Shown: piece by piece, positions 19,654 through 31,187 of the stretch
Layout: every line of letters begins with the position of its first letter
How positions within the stretch are numbered: position 1 is the stretch's first letter
NCBI GenBank assembly: GCA_963931865.1
Contig: OZ007508.1
Span: 4,395,206-4,459,205, forward strand
DNA length: 64,000 nucleotides
Reading direction: 5' to 3'
Source of the DNA: Axinella damicornis
Taxonomy: Eukaryota; Porifera; Demospongiae; Axinellida; Axinellidae
The notes under the pieces: model-generated
What the model was told of the DNA's origin: nothing
Database searches by the model: none
What the model saw: the letters and a program-made list of their open reading frames with translations, nothing else
Position numbers and translations under genes: made by a program

Positions 19654-22600
19654 GTTCCACTGCACTACGTAGCGTGGCCGACCAAGTTGAATACTTTGAG
19701 ACTGAATTTGCCAATCTTGTCGACAAAGCTTGTCACGACGTGAGGAAAAGAGATCTGGAACCTTCCATCTTCCTTTCCCGAGTTACCACCCTGCGAGTAT
19801 CCGACCGCATCCAGCATCGAAGCTTCATCCTGGAGAATTTGATAAACATTCCACCACCAGTAACATTCGAGAAGATCTGGTCGCGTCTCACAATTTATTG
19901 GGACTTTATGAACTACGGACTTCTAGAACATGTCATCAACAAATTGGGAGGCGAAGACTTGAAACATCAGATGCAGGTCTATGTGCAGGAATTGTCCACA
20001 TTCAAGGGTAGAACTCGGCTCTGTGACTTCATTGATAGCTGGCCGTGCAAAGATAACAGGCCACCAGAAGAGGAACTAAGGAAAATAGTCATCAAAATGA
20101 AACACGAATGGACCCAATGCACACTGCAAGATGTGGAGTCATACAAAATGGCTCTCATTCACAAGTTCTTCCTACCAGAATTTGAAATAATCCTCCAGAA
20201 TGCTAACAGGGGGTGTGTCTGTGTCACGTGGCTCACCTCTCCCTCCACTGCCACACTACTGCAGCAGAACCTGGCAAACATTGAGACGGAGTTCTTCAAG
20301 GAGCACAGCATTGATGCAGTGACCGTCGATGGTCAGGACATCTACCTCACCCCTGTCAAGAAGTACGGTGGCTACCTGAGAGAGCTGTACACCTCAGAGA
20401 GACCGCTAGTGGGTGTTGGCCTTCCTACCCCAACTGAAAAGCTCCTCCCCTTCAAGTTAGCCAGGATCGAGAAGGAGAAAATTGACCTGCAACATGCAGA
20501 TCACTTCACTAAGAGATACATACGTGGAGACCTAGACGATGTGGACTATTCTAATGGTATCGTTTACAAGAAGTCTCCAATGAAGTTATCAGAACTTAAT
20601 TGTCACGGGCGTGATTCCCACCAAGTTGTTCTGCTTGAAGGTGCCCCTGGGGTGGGCAAGACGACCTTCAGCTGGGAGTTCTGCAAGAAGTGGGGCAAGG
20701 GTGAGATTCTGCAGGACCATTCCCTGCTCCTCCTCCTCCCACTGCGGGACAACAACCTGAAAGAAGCCAAGACCCTCTCAGACCTCTTCTACCACCCAAA
20801 CCCAGAACTCCAGCAAGCAGTGGTCCAAGAGGTCACCAGTAACCAGGGCAAGGGAGTGGCCATCTGGCTCGAGGCATGGGACGAACTGGATCACAAACCA
20901 CGAGAGGAGACCTCCGTGTTCCTGGACCTCATCCATGGAAGAATCCTACCCCTTGCAACTGTGTTTGTCACAAGCAGGCCTTGGGCCAGTGAGCACCTCA
21001 GAGAGAAGTGTGGACATCGAATCTCCCAGCACGTTGAGATCCTGGCATCCGCGAAAGACCAGATCGAGCATATTATCAGCAAAGCTGAAGCCGAAGCACA
21101 GCCTAGCTCCTTCGCAACCAAGTTCACTGACTACCTCTCGTCTAATCCAGCGATCAGGGCAGCCATGTACACACCTGTCACAGCAAAGATGTCGGCAGAA
21201 GTGTTTGCCTGGAGCCAGCTCACTGAGTCACCCCCTCCCACCACTATGACAGAACTGTTCACCACCTTCACCCTCAAGACCCTAGTGGGATACCTCTCAA
21301 CACACCCACTGTACCGCAAACAGCAGTTGAAGGTGACTAGCTTCAGTGACCTCCCCCCAGATGTGCACAAGCAATTCCTGGGCTTGTGCAAAATGGCCTA
21401 CAAGGGAATACTGAACAGGCAACAGCTGGTTTTCTCTGCCGCACACCTTCCCACTGGATTCTCATCACTCGGTCTAATGCAGGAGGTCCCACAAGTGTAC
21501 ACACGAGGCAAAGCATCCTCCTACCATTTCACCCACCTAACACTTCAGGAATTTCTATCTGCCGTTCACATCTCACAACTCCCCACAGACGAGCAGACAA
21601 GAGTGATTCAAGATTATCTTGATAGTGGCCACTTCAAAATGACTATGAGATTTGTCGCTGGACTCACAAAGTTGGCAAATGTACCTCCAGAAATCACCAG
21701 GAATTTGAGGGATACTGATCTCATCTTAGCCACTAGTAGGCTGAGGGAGGATAATAGTAATCTGACGTTACTTCATTGGCTGTTTGAGTGTAAGGACACT
21801 TCAGTGACTGCCAGAACTCTGGGTTCAGGTCAGATGGTTGTCAGTTCACACTACTCCTGGACTCCCCTGGATTACTATGTGACAGGACATGGCATCTCCC
21901 ATTCCAACTGCCCCTGGGGACTGAACTTTTGTGTCTCTTCCATTGATGATGAGAACTTTGAGCTGTTTTGTCAGGGATGCGCTACCCCTGGGGGAACTGG
22001 ATGTGAGGGCTACATCTCATATGCCAGCTTCAGTTACAATAACATCACCTCCAAACACATGCAATCATTTGTGAGCATCCCCCCACACATCCTACAGGGT
22101 ATGAGATTGCTAGACCTGAATGGTAACAAACTGGACGGGAGGGCATGTGACCTGCTGGCCAAGGTAGTACCATCAATGTCCAGGTTAGAGGAGCTTTGGC
22201 TCGTTGACAACCCGATAGGAAGTGGTGGTGCTGTGGAGGTGATCAAGTCACTCTGTGGCAGTGGAGTGAAACGACTGGAGTTGTACAACACTGGGATTGG
22301 GGGACCAGATTGTGAGGCATTGTCAGAACTGCTTCAGTCCACTCACTCACTTGAACGGCTTCACATTGAGCAGAACTTGTCCACAGAGAGTGTAGCCAGC
22401 ATCATCACTGGACTCAGTCACAACAATTCTCTGAGAGAACTGAACATTTCAGACTCCCACTTTAGCACGGCGAATACACTACACTTGTCATCACTACTGA
22501 GAGAACACTCGAAGTGCACACTAACATCATTGAGGTTACGAAACTGCCACATCAGCAGTGAAGGTGCAGTGGAACTGGCAACAGCACTCTGCAAGAACAC

Positions 22601-23018
22601 TACACTCAGAGAACTGTACTTGAGTGGTAACCCCATTGGAGAGCATGTGGAGGGAGTGACTGCAGTAGCTACAATGTTAGTAGAGAACAAATCACTGACA
22701 CAGTTGGAGTTACGAGGCTGCCACATCAGTGGACATGGTGCTGGTGAACTGGCGGCCGCACTCTCCAAGAACTCAACTCTGCAAACTCTGAACCTGGACT
22801 GTAACCCCATTGGTGTGGAGGGAGCCTTCTCAATGTCGGACATGTTACTGCACAACGCATCACTAAGATGGCTATACATGCGTGATGACTCGGTCGGGGA
22901 AGAGGGGGTTCACCAACTCATGCACAGTGTCAAGTACAAGCAAACATTGAAGGGACTGTGGCTGCCAGGGAAGTACAAGTCGGAAACCAGTGACGACAGA
23001 ATTCATTGGTTATGGTGA
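19654..23018 (+). CDS. NLR-B helical-NACHT-LRR terminal exon
   Basis: Acceptor ccattcag, then GSTALRSVADQVEYFETEF..., 1120 codons to TGA. The exon set 70+357+150+3365 nt gives an intact 1313-residue frame. Order (exon residues): 10-255 unnamed helical domain (RLCDFIDSWPC; HKFFLPEFEIIL); NACHT with Walker A GAPGVGKTT at about 328, Walker B-like AIWLEAWDELD at about 400, VTSRPWASEHL sensor-1 region at about 435; post-NACHT helices (PAIRAAMYTP; LTESPPPTTM; FTHLTLQEFLSAVHIS); about ten ribonuclease-inhibitor-type LRRs from about 815 (LEELWLVDNPIGSGGAVEV). NACHT proteins are ATP-driven oligomerising receptors, and LRRs normally sense ligand or autoinhibit. Known: the 2A/Death/NACHT/LRR layout occurs in invertebrate NLRs. 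Inferred: this is a cytosolic or dual-targeted immune sensor. It appears intact. Confidence 0.93.
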
Positions 23019-23137
23019 TGCGTGAATTCCGAGATGCATCTCTCAGTAAGCACAATAATTGTGTACACCTTACATTATCCGTTAATGACTGTGCTATTTT
23101 GTTTTATCATTGCTATGTATATTCTGAATTACATGCA

Positions 23138-23238
23138 TTGTTCGAAAATATTTGGTTCACTACATTCACTGCACGAAAATATTTGGTTCACTACATTCAC
23201 TGCACGAAAATATTTGGTTCACTACATTCACTGCACGA
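23138..23238 (+). repeat. 31-bp tandem repeat, three copies
   Basis: GAAAATATTTGGTTCACTAC followed by ATTCACTGCAC, three near-identical units in the NLR-B 3' flank. NLR-E has one diverged unit at about 48858. Confidence 0.9.
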
Positions 23239-23274
23239 CACTTATGAATTGCAAACAGATCAACAAAATGAAAC

Positions 23275-23880
23275 TGTCTGGGCAACCAGGTGTTCTTCAC
23301 CTCAGTAGCATATGGTGGAGAAACTTCACCCTGAGGAGGGAGAGCATGCAGGAGGGACGTCATGTATTTTTCTGATCTGCAAACTCAAACCCTGAGAATT
23401 GATTTACTTCACTGGTATGGAACCAATTTCGATCTCAGGGGGAGTTGAATGTGCTTTTTCTGCAACTTGTCCCGTGTCCCCATCTGCCGTACAATGGGAA
23501 GGTTGAATGTTGTTTGAATGGAAACTGAGAAGCTCTTTACTTCTATTGTGTTCATTATTCAGCTGCTAATCCATGCACACTTTCAGATATATGACCACCC
23601 CCTCACACTCCACCTTTCCTTCCTCCCTTCCCCCCTTCCTCCCACCTGTCCCTGTGTGGGATCACTCCGCTCCCTGGCCCCACTAAATTGCCACTCCAAG
23701 TACTTTTTGCCTGAGGGGAGAAACAACCAATCAACTAAAGTGGCATTGCGTACGTCTGGCAATTTGGTAACTGTGGCCCCATGATAGGTAAAAAGTTCAC
23801 CCAGGTCCTCTTCACATTGTCCACTGACGCCATCTCCACAAACCTACTGCCCCTGTCACAGGCTGCACACAGTGCACAGT
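23275..23880 (-). pseudogene. ALDH16A1: ALDH16A1 remnant downstream of NLR-B
   Basis: Minus-strand relics of the last two ALDH16A1 exons: 23279-23337 reads GEVSPPYATEVKNTWLP (last exon, terminal residues lost), and 23785-23850 contains the [11 protein letters not shown] segment in the penultimate exon. Intervening intron sequence (about 23400-23640) also aligns with 61260-61480. The 5' exons are gone. Tail-to-tail placement with the NLR repeats the arrangement at 60.5-63.5 kb. Confidence 0.75.
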
Positions 23881-23899
23881 CACATGCATGATCACAGGC

Positions 23900-26060
23900 G
23901 GTCTTTGGATGGTCACAGAATTTGTGACCAGTCACAGCTGCAAGGAGGTACAGCACTTATTGGAGTGACTACCCAAAATATAGCCTCGATCGATCGTTCC
24001 CAGCCCCGTGCAGCTTTTTGTTGCTAGCGGCGCGCGGGCATGGGAACGAGGCTACCTAAAATAGGCTCAACAAGTCAACTTTAGATCAGTGGTCTTGCAC
24101 ATTTACCGGAAAAATCGTTTCACTAGTTTGGGCATGTTGCTAAATCATGATCGCTTTTGCACACCTTGGTACTACGTACATTGTGTTCACTCATGAATAA
24201 TTTATTCTCAGGATGCCAACTAGTCTCGGTACCAGACCTTCGCACGCGGAGGGTCTGGTACCGAGACTAACCACCACCGTGATATTACATATCATCCCAC
24301 CAAGGAGACATGTGACAAGTATATGAGGGAACACATCCAGCAAGACACACTTGTTCAACCCCAGCATGGATCACTCACACTAGCCTCATTCCCAGGCCCG
24401 CGCCATTTTAAATGGTATGGGCATGCCCTGGGAACAAGGATACAATTATACCAGAGTGGTCCACACAGGGGTTGACTGTGTCGGCCCATGTTGAGTTTCA
24501 AGACCTGCACTCTGCACTTAATTGGGACAGTCCCTTGCACAAACCCAATATTAGTCATTTATAGTGGCATACTTTGTATATTGCAAGCACATTAATATGT
24601 GGCCTCAGATACTTTTATCGAGGTGGAGACAGTCCACCAAGTATGGCCTTTGCATGACACTGGGAGAGCAGTTCAAACTTAGGCACCACAAAGTGAACAA
24701 ATGTTCCACAGGGACTGCCACAATCAAATCACCTCTTGTGGTGCTGGTATCAGTCACAGAGTCTCCTCCTCCCTGAGCTCCCTCATGACCGTGTGAGTGC
24801 CGGAGATTGGGTCTGGGAACAAAGGGTGTGCAGCAGTGAACACGAGCATGTAGAAACAGACAATTCAATTCAATAGGTGTGCACTGCATATGGAGGAGCT
24901 TGATTATATCCAGGGGGTGGAGTCAAGTCAGCCAAGTAACTGTGGGAAATACACTACAATCTTGAGGGGAGGGAAGGGGGGCCTTTTGTCCAAAAACTGT
25001 GAGGGATAACCGAGTCTGGGAACCTGAAAACACGTGCCCTTTTACCACCATAGGCACACCAAATCTCATTGACTTTCAGCAGAGTTGCAAGAAAGTTCCA
25101 TTGTTTTTCATGGATATACATCATACTTCTCTACTACTCAGTTCTTGACCAAAATTAATGAGTTTACACAACAACAACCAAACCAAGTGGTGGTGAAAGG
25201 GTTAATGTAAGCTGGAATCTACGGAATTTGAATACTCTGTACTGGTATCGAGGGGCAACCGCACTCCTGGTAGCCGCGGTTAAACGGTTGCACAAGCTAA
25301 GTGTGACAGTTCATTCCAATTATCACACATCAGTGAGTACCATGATAGCTATAGCGCTATATAGGGAAGATTTAGAGTGTTCTCAAGTACCCATTCATAA
25401 AGCATGCACAGCCGCGTTGCAACCCCGGTTGCGACTTGCCGTAGTGCTTCTTGACCAAAATTCATGAGTTTACACAACAACAACCAAACCAAGTGGTGGT
25501 GAAAGGGTTAACTTAAGCTGGAATCTACGGATTTGAATACTCTGTACTGGGACAATACAGTGCACCTGTAGTAAAGTGTTTGCATGTGACGTTTCACAGA
25601 GGTGCACAGGTTGAACGTAGACTCAGTATTGAATATGACGTGCATGCAAAAGGCACTCCAAACCTGGTGGCTGATGACTTACCTCACAAGTATGTTCAGT
25701 ACCCACTACATGCTTCACGTTGGTATTAAACAAGCACATCGGGGCAATGGCTGCTACAGATTTCCACACACTTGTTCCGTGAAGCCAGTCTGACTATCCC
25801 CATACAAGCTCCTATCAACACCAAGATGGCACACACGTGCGAGAGGGTCTGAGATTAGATGGCAGGCATGTGAGGAAAATTTTGTAGAATCAACATCAAT
25901 GCCATCGACAAGTTCCCAGAGTCTCCATTACTGTCCTCGCATGGCAGAAGGAAGTTCGGGTATAACACTGGAGGGTACAGTGTTTAGGAGAACAACCTGT
26001 TCACAAGGGATTATCTTCTTCACTGGGTGTACACAGCCATTGGCCCAATGAACTAATGAA
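23900..26060. other. Duplicated spacer between NLR-B and NLR-C
   Basis: No gene supported. It is collinear with 50510-52560 between NLR-E and NLR-F (shared tracts include GGATGGTCACAGAATTTGTG, AGGCACCACAAAGTGAACAA and CACTCCAAACCTGGTGGCTG), so whole intergenic spacers were duplicated with the receptors. A block at 25240-25450 is absent from the F-side spacer and is probably an insertion. Confidence 0.7.
23981..24054. mobile_element. Palindromic TAGCCTCG element
   Basis: Ends TAGCCTCG and CATGGGAACGAGGCTA; flanks cccaaaata and cctaaaata match at 8 of 9, fitting a 9-bp target duplication. A smaller relative (24231-24269, TAGTCTCGGTACCAGACC / GGTCTGGTACCGAGACTA) lies nearby without a recognisable duplication. 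Confidence 0.8.
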
Positions 26061-26385
26061 AAATTCCCCGCACCTGATTGCTTGCTAGCTGTTCAGCTCT
26101 GTTCTTCCTTTGGATCCGCTGCCTTTGCCACAGCATAGTCACTCTCATGACTCTCGATCTGCAAGCTTGCACTTCGACCTCCCATAGCCCCGCCCTTCTT
26201 TTGCTGTGCAAACGAGCTTCCGTTCCGTTCCAGTATGAAACAAGAAGACGGACTCATGTGATCGATCACAGACACAGCTACCGTACCTGAGCTAGCTGTA
26301 GGCCTATAGGTACTAGTGTGTCTGCCGTCTATATCTGATCTGCCTACCAGCGTTGCTTTACGAGTTGGACAGCAGTTGAGAAATT
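26061..26385 (+). promoter_or_regulatory. NLR-C promoter block and 5'UTR exon
   Basis: 26075-26230 matches the B/E/F promoter block (CACCTGATTGCTTGCTAGCT; TTGCACTTCGACCTCC; GC box CCCCGCCC; CCGTTCCGTTCCAGTATGAAAC). The 5'UTR exon ends at 26385 (AGTTGGACAGCAGTTGAGAAATT) with donor gtaagc. Confidence 0.6.
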
Positions 26386-26475
26386 GTAAGCAAATAATTA
26401 GCGTTTGTTTTGGAGGTGTGGTGTGACCCCTGTCCGATAAATAATTTATCTGTGCCTCAGGTTATAACTCGGTGT

Positions 26476-26512
26476 TAGTCTCGTTCGTTGTTTGGGTCTG
26501 GGAACGAGACTA
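26476..26512. mobile_element. 37-bp palindromic element, exact 9-bp duplication
   Basis: TAGTCTCGTTCG...GGGAACGAGACTA flanked by actcggtgt on both sides (26467-26475, 26513-26521). The A copy of this intron (13520-13545 minus) and the F copy (about 52938) lack the insertion. Confidence 0.9.
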
Positions 26513-26593
26513 ACTCGGTGTCCAGTGCCTTGAGCTGAGGTCAGGACCTTGTTTCCAAGGGGATTATGTCCAAGGTGGGGAATGCCTCCATTA

Positions 26594-26871
26594 GGCCACT
26601 ACAAATTAAACTTTAGTTTCCCGTCCTCCGCCCGCCCCACCCAGAGAAGACCGCATGGTTGACCATTATTGCTCTTTGCATCATTATTAGCCTGCGCTTC
26701 AACCGCAATGTCAGTTATCTATGGTTTCTTGTGTTATCTTTGCTTTATTCATTGCTGCTTGGCCGTACAGGTAATTATATTCACAGTAATGAATAATGGT
26801 AATGGCCCGCCCGCCCGCATTCAATTTCTAAGAAGTGTGGACGGGAAACTAAAGTCTAATTTGGAGTGGCC
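26594..26871. mobile_element. PIF/Harbinger-type MITE in NLR-C intron 1
   Basis: Inverted ends GGCCACTACAAATTAAACTT and AAGTCTAATTTGGAGTGGCC, flanked by TTA (26591-26593, 26872-26874). The homologous intron of NLR-A (minus, about 13466-13483) reads gcctccattactagtctc with a single TTA, an empty site. A 3-bp TTA duplication is characteristic of PIF/Harbinger elements. No transposase. Confidence 0.92.
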
Positions 26872-27437
26872 TTACTAGTCTCTTGGGCCAGACGTTAGCA
26901 GGGGAAAGAACGTTTGGCCACTATATTTATGGAGGAACTAAAAGCGGGACATCACAGCAATGTCACAATGACAGTGTTTGTACTGCTGTACTATGATGTC
27001 CGTGAGTAGCAAATTGTGTGTTGTTTGGCCTGGGAACGAGGCCATGTTCTCCCTAGATGTGCTGGAGACTTCAGTTACATTTGAACTATGACCTCTATAG
27101 TACCATATAAGGGTATGTGAGTCTGTTTCCTACATCTATTATTAGCTCCACCTTCTTAACATGCCAAGGTGGGGTGCTAGACTAGTCTCGGCCCCAGACC
27201 CAGTGCGGATAGCTTCCAGTATCACGCATGGGGACACTTTTAGAACTTACAGCCTCCAATGTACAGTACAATAGCTAGAGTGTGTGTTGCATAAGGTTGG
27301 TGTAATGTGATCTATGTGTGACATAAAGCATATATTACGTGCACTGATTTATACCCCATGCAGATGAAGGTTCATCACAACAAGTGAATGCCTCTCAAAA
27401 GGTACTACAACCTCACCATATCCACCACCACAATCAC

Positions 27438-27509
27438 ATGGTGCCAGGCCACACCCTCCTAGTGACTGTGCGTATCTTCATGTTGCCACTGTTAGTGCTG
27501 TCCGTGTAG
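27438..27509 (+). CDS. Upstream ORF in NLR-C leader
   Basis: 23 codons, MVPGHTLLVTVRIFMLPLLV..., TAG. The same length and nearly the same peptide occur in NLR-F (54584-54655). It lies about 230 nt before the 2A Met. Confidence 0.35.
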   Translation: MVPGHTLLVTVRIFMLPLLVLSV

Positions 27510-27737
27510 CTGAACACCACACGTACACCACATCAACCCCACGGAACATCTTTGCCCCTGTCACACTGCCATTAGACACCCCCCGTGATGCTACCACACC
27601 TTGACACTGTGCTACCAGCATTAGTGTTGCAGAACAATAGAGCAGTACAGTTGAACATCAGGTCCTCCTCGTCCCACTCCAGAGTCCGTCGTGTTTCCTC
27701 CAGCCCTGGTCTCGGTGTCCCCTCTGGTCTGGGGAGG

Positions 27738-27807
27738 ATGGTGGTGGGAGTGATTCTACTGTTGTTGGTCCTCAGTGGGGACATTGAGACTAACCCAGGA
27801 CCTGTCG
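27738..27807 (+). CDS. NLR-C leader and 2A exon
   Basis: MVVGVILLLLVLSG then DIETNPGP-V, ending G|gtgagt (phase 1). Context gggaggATGG. Same length as the other four copies. The frame also continues upstream to ATG 27588, but B lacks that frame and F lacks an upstream ATG. Confidence 0.85.
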
Positions 27808-28931
27808 GTGAGTTTCATGGTTTAGTGTAGTGTTGTGTACACCTTCAAAGAAGGTCATGTGTGACCTGAGGTCATACCCGTCTGAGCGATGTCTCATTCC
27901 CACACCCTCCCAGACCCTCACAATGCGGAGGAGGGTCTGTGTACTCTGTAGAATGTGTAATGTACTCACTCAATGAGATGAAATATCTGTATAGTCACGT
28001 ATCAGCCACATACCAGTGGATGGCTATGTAGCAGATAATTATATCAGCAGATTAGGTGATGACATCATGATATCATATGCAGGACCACTAACAGAGGAGA
28101 ATTCTGAGTGTGAGTCTCTCCTGCTGTTAGCGTTTCCAATTAATGCACATAAGAATGTGATTGCCTTAGTGAGGCAGTTGCATTCTGGGTGCATGGTACA
28201 CTTTTACCCCCAACCTTATTGTAGTGGCTAAACATTTCTGTACTGTTAATTTCCCTACCACTCACTGGTTATCAATATTTAAACCCCCTTAGGGATGAGC
28301 TAGTGTGACCTAGGGGAGCTGGTTATTGACTCTGCATTACGTATGTACTCATGTAATGGATCAGCAAAGATCCATTGATAAAGGTTATGTACTGAGGTCA
28401 GCAGTCTTGATCTCCGGTAGACAAATTATGTTCATCCATTGCTAATTACTGCATAGTAATCACATTCTTTACCGCGTGAAGATAGCCATTTGATAAAACC
28501 AGCTGTTCTAGCCTTCAAACTCACCTCTGGTCGCTCCTAGGCAAGGACGTTCCACATAGCCATCACCAACAGCTAAGGTCTCCAGTAAGGAATGTAATCA
28601 CTTACATAATGCTGACTGAGCACATACAGGGATTTTGCCAAGTATTACCAGGCCCTATTCCGAGTTCCATACGTGCCTTTTCCAAGTTCTGTGCGTGGGC
28701 CTGAGTACAAGACTATAATGTCTGACCAGGGAACCAAGCCGTCCCCTCCCATCACTTACTAAGCTACCTATTCCTGGAGTGAGTGTTAGGCTGCCTCATG
28801 ATTACACCAGATGCTCATGAATTCACACGTAGTCATGGCAACCAGCTTGTCCATGAAAGGAAGTCCATTTCTAAATGACCATGTGACTTGTACATTAATT
28901 ATGTGCTAACAGGTTACTTTCATCCCCTCAG

Positions 28932-29288
28932 GGCAACTTACACTGGACGACCTGAGTGAAGTGAGGGGAGCCTTGTACGAGGCCCGTGCCAAATGGTACC
29001 ATATCGGAGTTGAACTGAAGCTGTCGGTAGGAACACTGAATGCCATCAGATCAGAGTTTACTGACAAGAACGACTGCAACACTGAGATGTGTAGTCACTG
29101 GCTGAGGCGTATCGACCCCCGTCCCTCCTGGGAGGCTCTGACTAAAGCTCTGGAGAGTCCTCCTGTGGGGGAGGGACACCTGGCCCAGCAGCTGAGGGAC
29201 AAGTACTGCCCAGGAAGGGAGGAAACGATACTCCACGTCTACCCCACCCCTGGACCATCACCCCCTGGTGCTCCCCTCACCTCACAAG
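28932..29288 (+). CDS. NLR-C Death-domain exon
   Basis: 357 nt, acceptor cccctcag, donor gtagct. Nearly identical to the B and E copies (GQLTLDDLSEVRGALYEAR; CSHWLRRIDPRPSWEALTKA). Such high identity among B, C, E and F, against the diverged A copy, suggests recent duplication or conversion. Confidence 0.88.
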
Positions 29289-29447
29289 GTAGCTACCTCA
29301 GTGTGTTCTAGTACTGTCACACACTGACAACTGATGGCAGTCGGTAGTAGTGATCTGTGAGTGTACTGTGTGGGATGTTTAGTGAGTCATTGTACTGCAA
29401 ACCTGTAGACATGTTCTGTGACCACACACTCCTCTGTCCCCCTGTAG

Positions 29448-29588
29448 TACCACATGGTGAGTCACCTTTGACCTCTGCAGTAACTCCCCCATCCCCCAGC
29501 ACCACCGACTCTGGTATCCCTCCTGCCATGGTACCACCCACCTCACAGCTGTCCACACCCCCTCACCCGCCCACACCAGGACACACCG
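29448..29588 (+). CDS. NLR-C linker exon 1 (B-type)
   Basis: 141 nt, acceptor cctgtag, donor gtatgt, phase 1. VPHGESPLTSAVTPPSPSTT... to HPPTPGHTG. Homologous to the B and E linker. Confidence 0.78.
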
Positions 29589-29724
29589 GTATGTCACTTG
29601 TAACAGTGTATGTACTTGATGCAGTAATGTCCGTAGTAGATATTTGTAGTTTGATATTTTGCGCCTTGTAGCTAATTCTCAGGGGACAGGAATGACCATA
29701 AGTTAATGTGTGGTCAGGTTCCTC

Positions 29725-29915
29725 AAAAACTTTCGTGAAGTGGCAGACCAAGCTGATTACTTGAGAAGCCGACAAAGCTTGTAGAACCTCTCCACCTTCC
29801 TTTCCACCCTGCGAATATCCAATTGCATCCAGCATCGAAGCTTAATTCATCCAGGAGTATTTGACAAACATTCCACCACCAGTGATGTTCGAGAAGATCT
29901 CACCATCTAAGACAT
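29725..29915 (+). pseudogene. Relic of a B-type terminal exon inside NLR-C
   Basis: After a GTTCC acceptor-like start, the sequence tracks the 5' end of the B/E terminal exon (GTGGCAGACCAAGCTGATTA; ATCCAGCATCGAAGCTT; ACATTCCACCACCAGT; TTCGAGAAGATCT) but with deletions and stops, fading after about 29912. It shows that the ancestral C gene had its large exon here. Confidence 0.8.
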
Positions 29916-30047
29916 AAAGCTGGTGGGAAGGCTATTCTGGAATCATATTGACCAGGAAGGGGGGAGGAGGGAGGAAGGAGGATGTGCTTTTGTATTAACA
30001 TAACTCCCTCCAAGTTGTAAATTGATCCTCTTCATTGTTGTTCTCAG

Positions 30048-30110
30048 GTGAGTATGAGTGGCAGCAGAATTCACTCCGAGAGCAGACCAGAGAGCAACAA
30101 GTGACAGTAG
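30048..30110 (+). CDS. NLR-C 21-residue charged linker exon
   Basis: Acceptor ttctcag, donor gtgagg, 63 nt, phase 1 on both sides, open: GEYEWQQNSLREQTREQQV... Gln/Glu/Arg-rich and helical in character, unlike the Pro-rich linkers. No counterpart was seen in A, B, E or F at this position, although F linker exon 1 begins with a similar LSEYE. Its length keeps the whole gene in frame. Confidence 0.6.
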
Positions 30111-30168
30111 GTGAGGTGTTGGCATACCCCTGGTCTAGTGGAAGTCTATAGTGCTCACCCCCTGAAGG

Positions 30169-30170
30169 TT

Positions 30171-30207
<37 letters not shown>
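30169..30207 (+). repeat. Poly-C tract
   Basis: About 38 consecutive C in an NLR-C intron; assembly length is unreliable here. Confidence 0.95.
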
Positions 30208-30210
<3 letters not shown>

Positions 30211-31079
30211 GTTTATCCTCTGAGTTTTGATCACATATGCCGTCCTTATCAACTACTTTTCCAGATTCTTTATGATAATAGCGAGAGGGAAAAGCAAATT
30301 TCAATTGCTTTGAGAATTGTGTATTCCGTGGCTGGTATGGTGCGAGCAACTTCTTGCATTGGAGCTTCACAGTTATACCACAGCCAACATGCTGAGGTGC
30401 ATAAGACTGTGAAATTCTGCTTTTGTGACACTTACAGAATACGCAATTTTCAAATACAAGTGCAACAGAAAAGTCAATGCAGCCCCAATCCGACAGTGTA
30501 CTGTTGTTCACAAAACTGCTGCTGGAGAGGGAAAGCTAGGGCAGTGTCCAGAAATCCCCTACCGTCCAGTAATCCCTTACCATTCAGAAATCCCCTCCCT
30601 GCAGCTGGACTACTGGGCTAGCCCAGGTATAGGTAGCCTTGGTACCAGGGTTTTGTGCACGACGTCTAGGGCTGACCTAAAATAGTGCTTAAAATCCATC
30701 AGGAATATGAGGTCTCTAGCAGCAGAATGTAGAGTTGTGAACTGAACTAATGACATACTATGCCTCGTTATTATCTGGTAAGTACATGTATAGCTATACA
30801 CGTACTGGATCTGGGGCTTGTGAACATGACTCGTTAGCCTTCATGCCCAGCCAGCCTTTGTCTATGTCAGCTTGCTGATGCTCTTGTTTGTGATCATGCG
30901 GTAGCTCCAGCAATAGCTGTACTTTACTGGTGACCACTATATTGTGTTGGCGACTAATGGATAGAGCCAATGTACTACTACAGAGTAGCTGTATTGACTA
31001 TACACGTAACTATTCTTGTCAACTACCACTTGCATTTTGCTCTTGATTTGTGAATCATTTTATTCTATCATCTCTCCAG

Positions 31080-31187
31080 GTCTTGTGCCCCCCTTCTCCC
31101 CCATTATTGGTCCTCCTGTGACACCTCCCACCTCAGAACCTGCCACTGTGACCACACCCCCTCACCATTCCCCACCAGCACACAGAG
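31080..31187 (+). CDS. NLR-C linker exon 2 (A/F-type)
   Basis: 108 nt, acceptor tctccag, donor gtatgt, phase 1. GLVPPFSPIIGPPVTPPTSE..., homologous to F 56899-57006 and A 11015-11113, not to any B or E exon. Confidence 0.78.

Noticed and set aside
21131..21391. Antisense ORFs repeated in every receptor (LVTFNCCLRYSGCVERYPTR...), also at 8638, 33922, 47056 and 59299
   Set aside because: They lie opposite the strongly conserved post-NACHT coding segment; conservation is explained by the sense strand.
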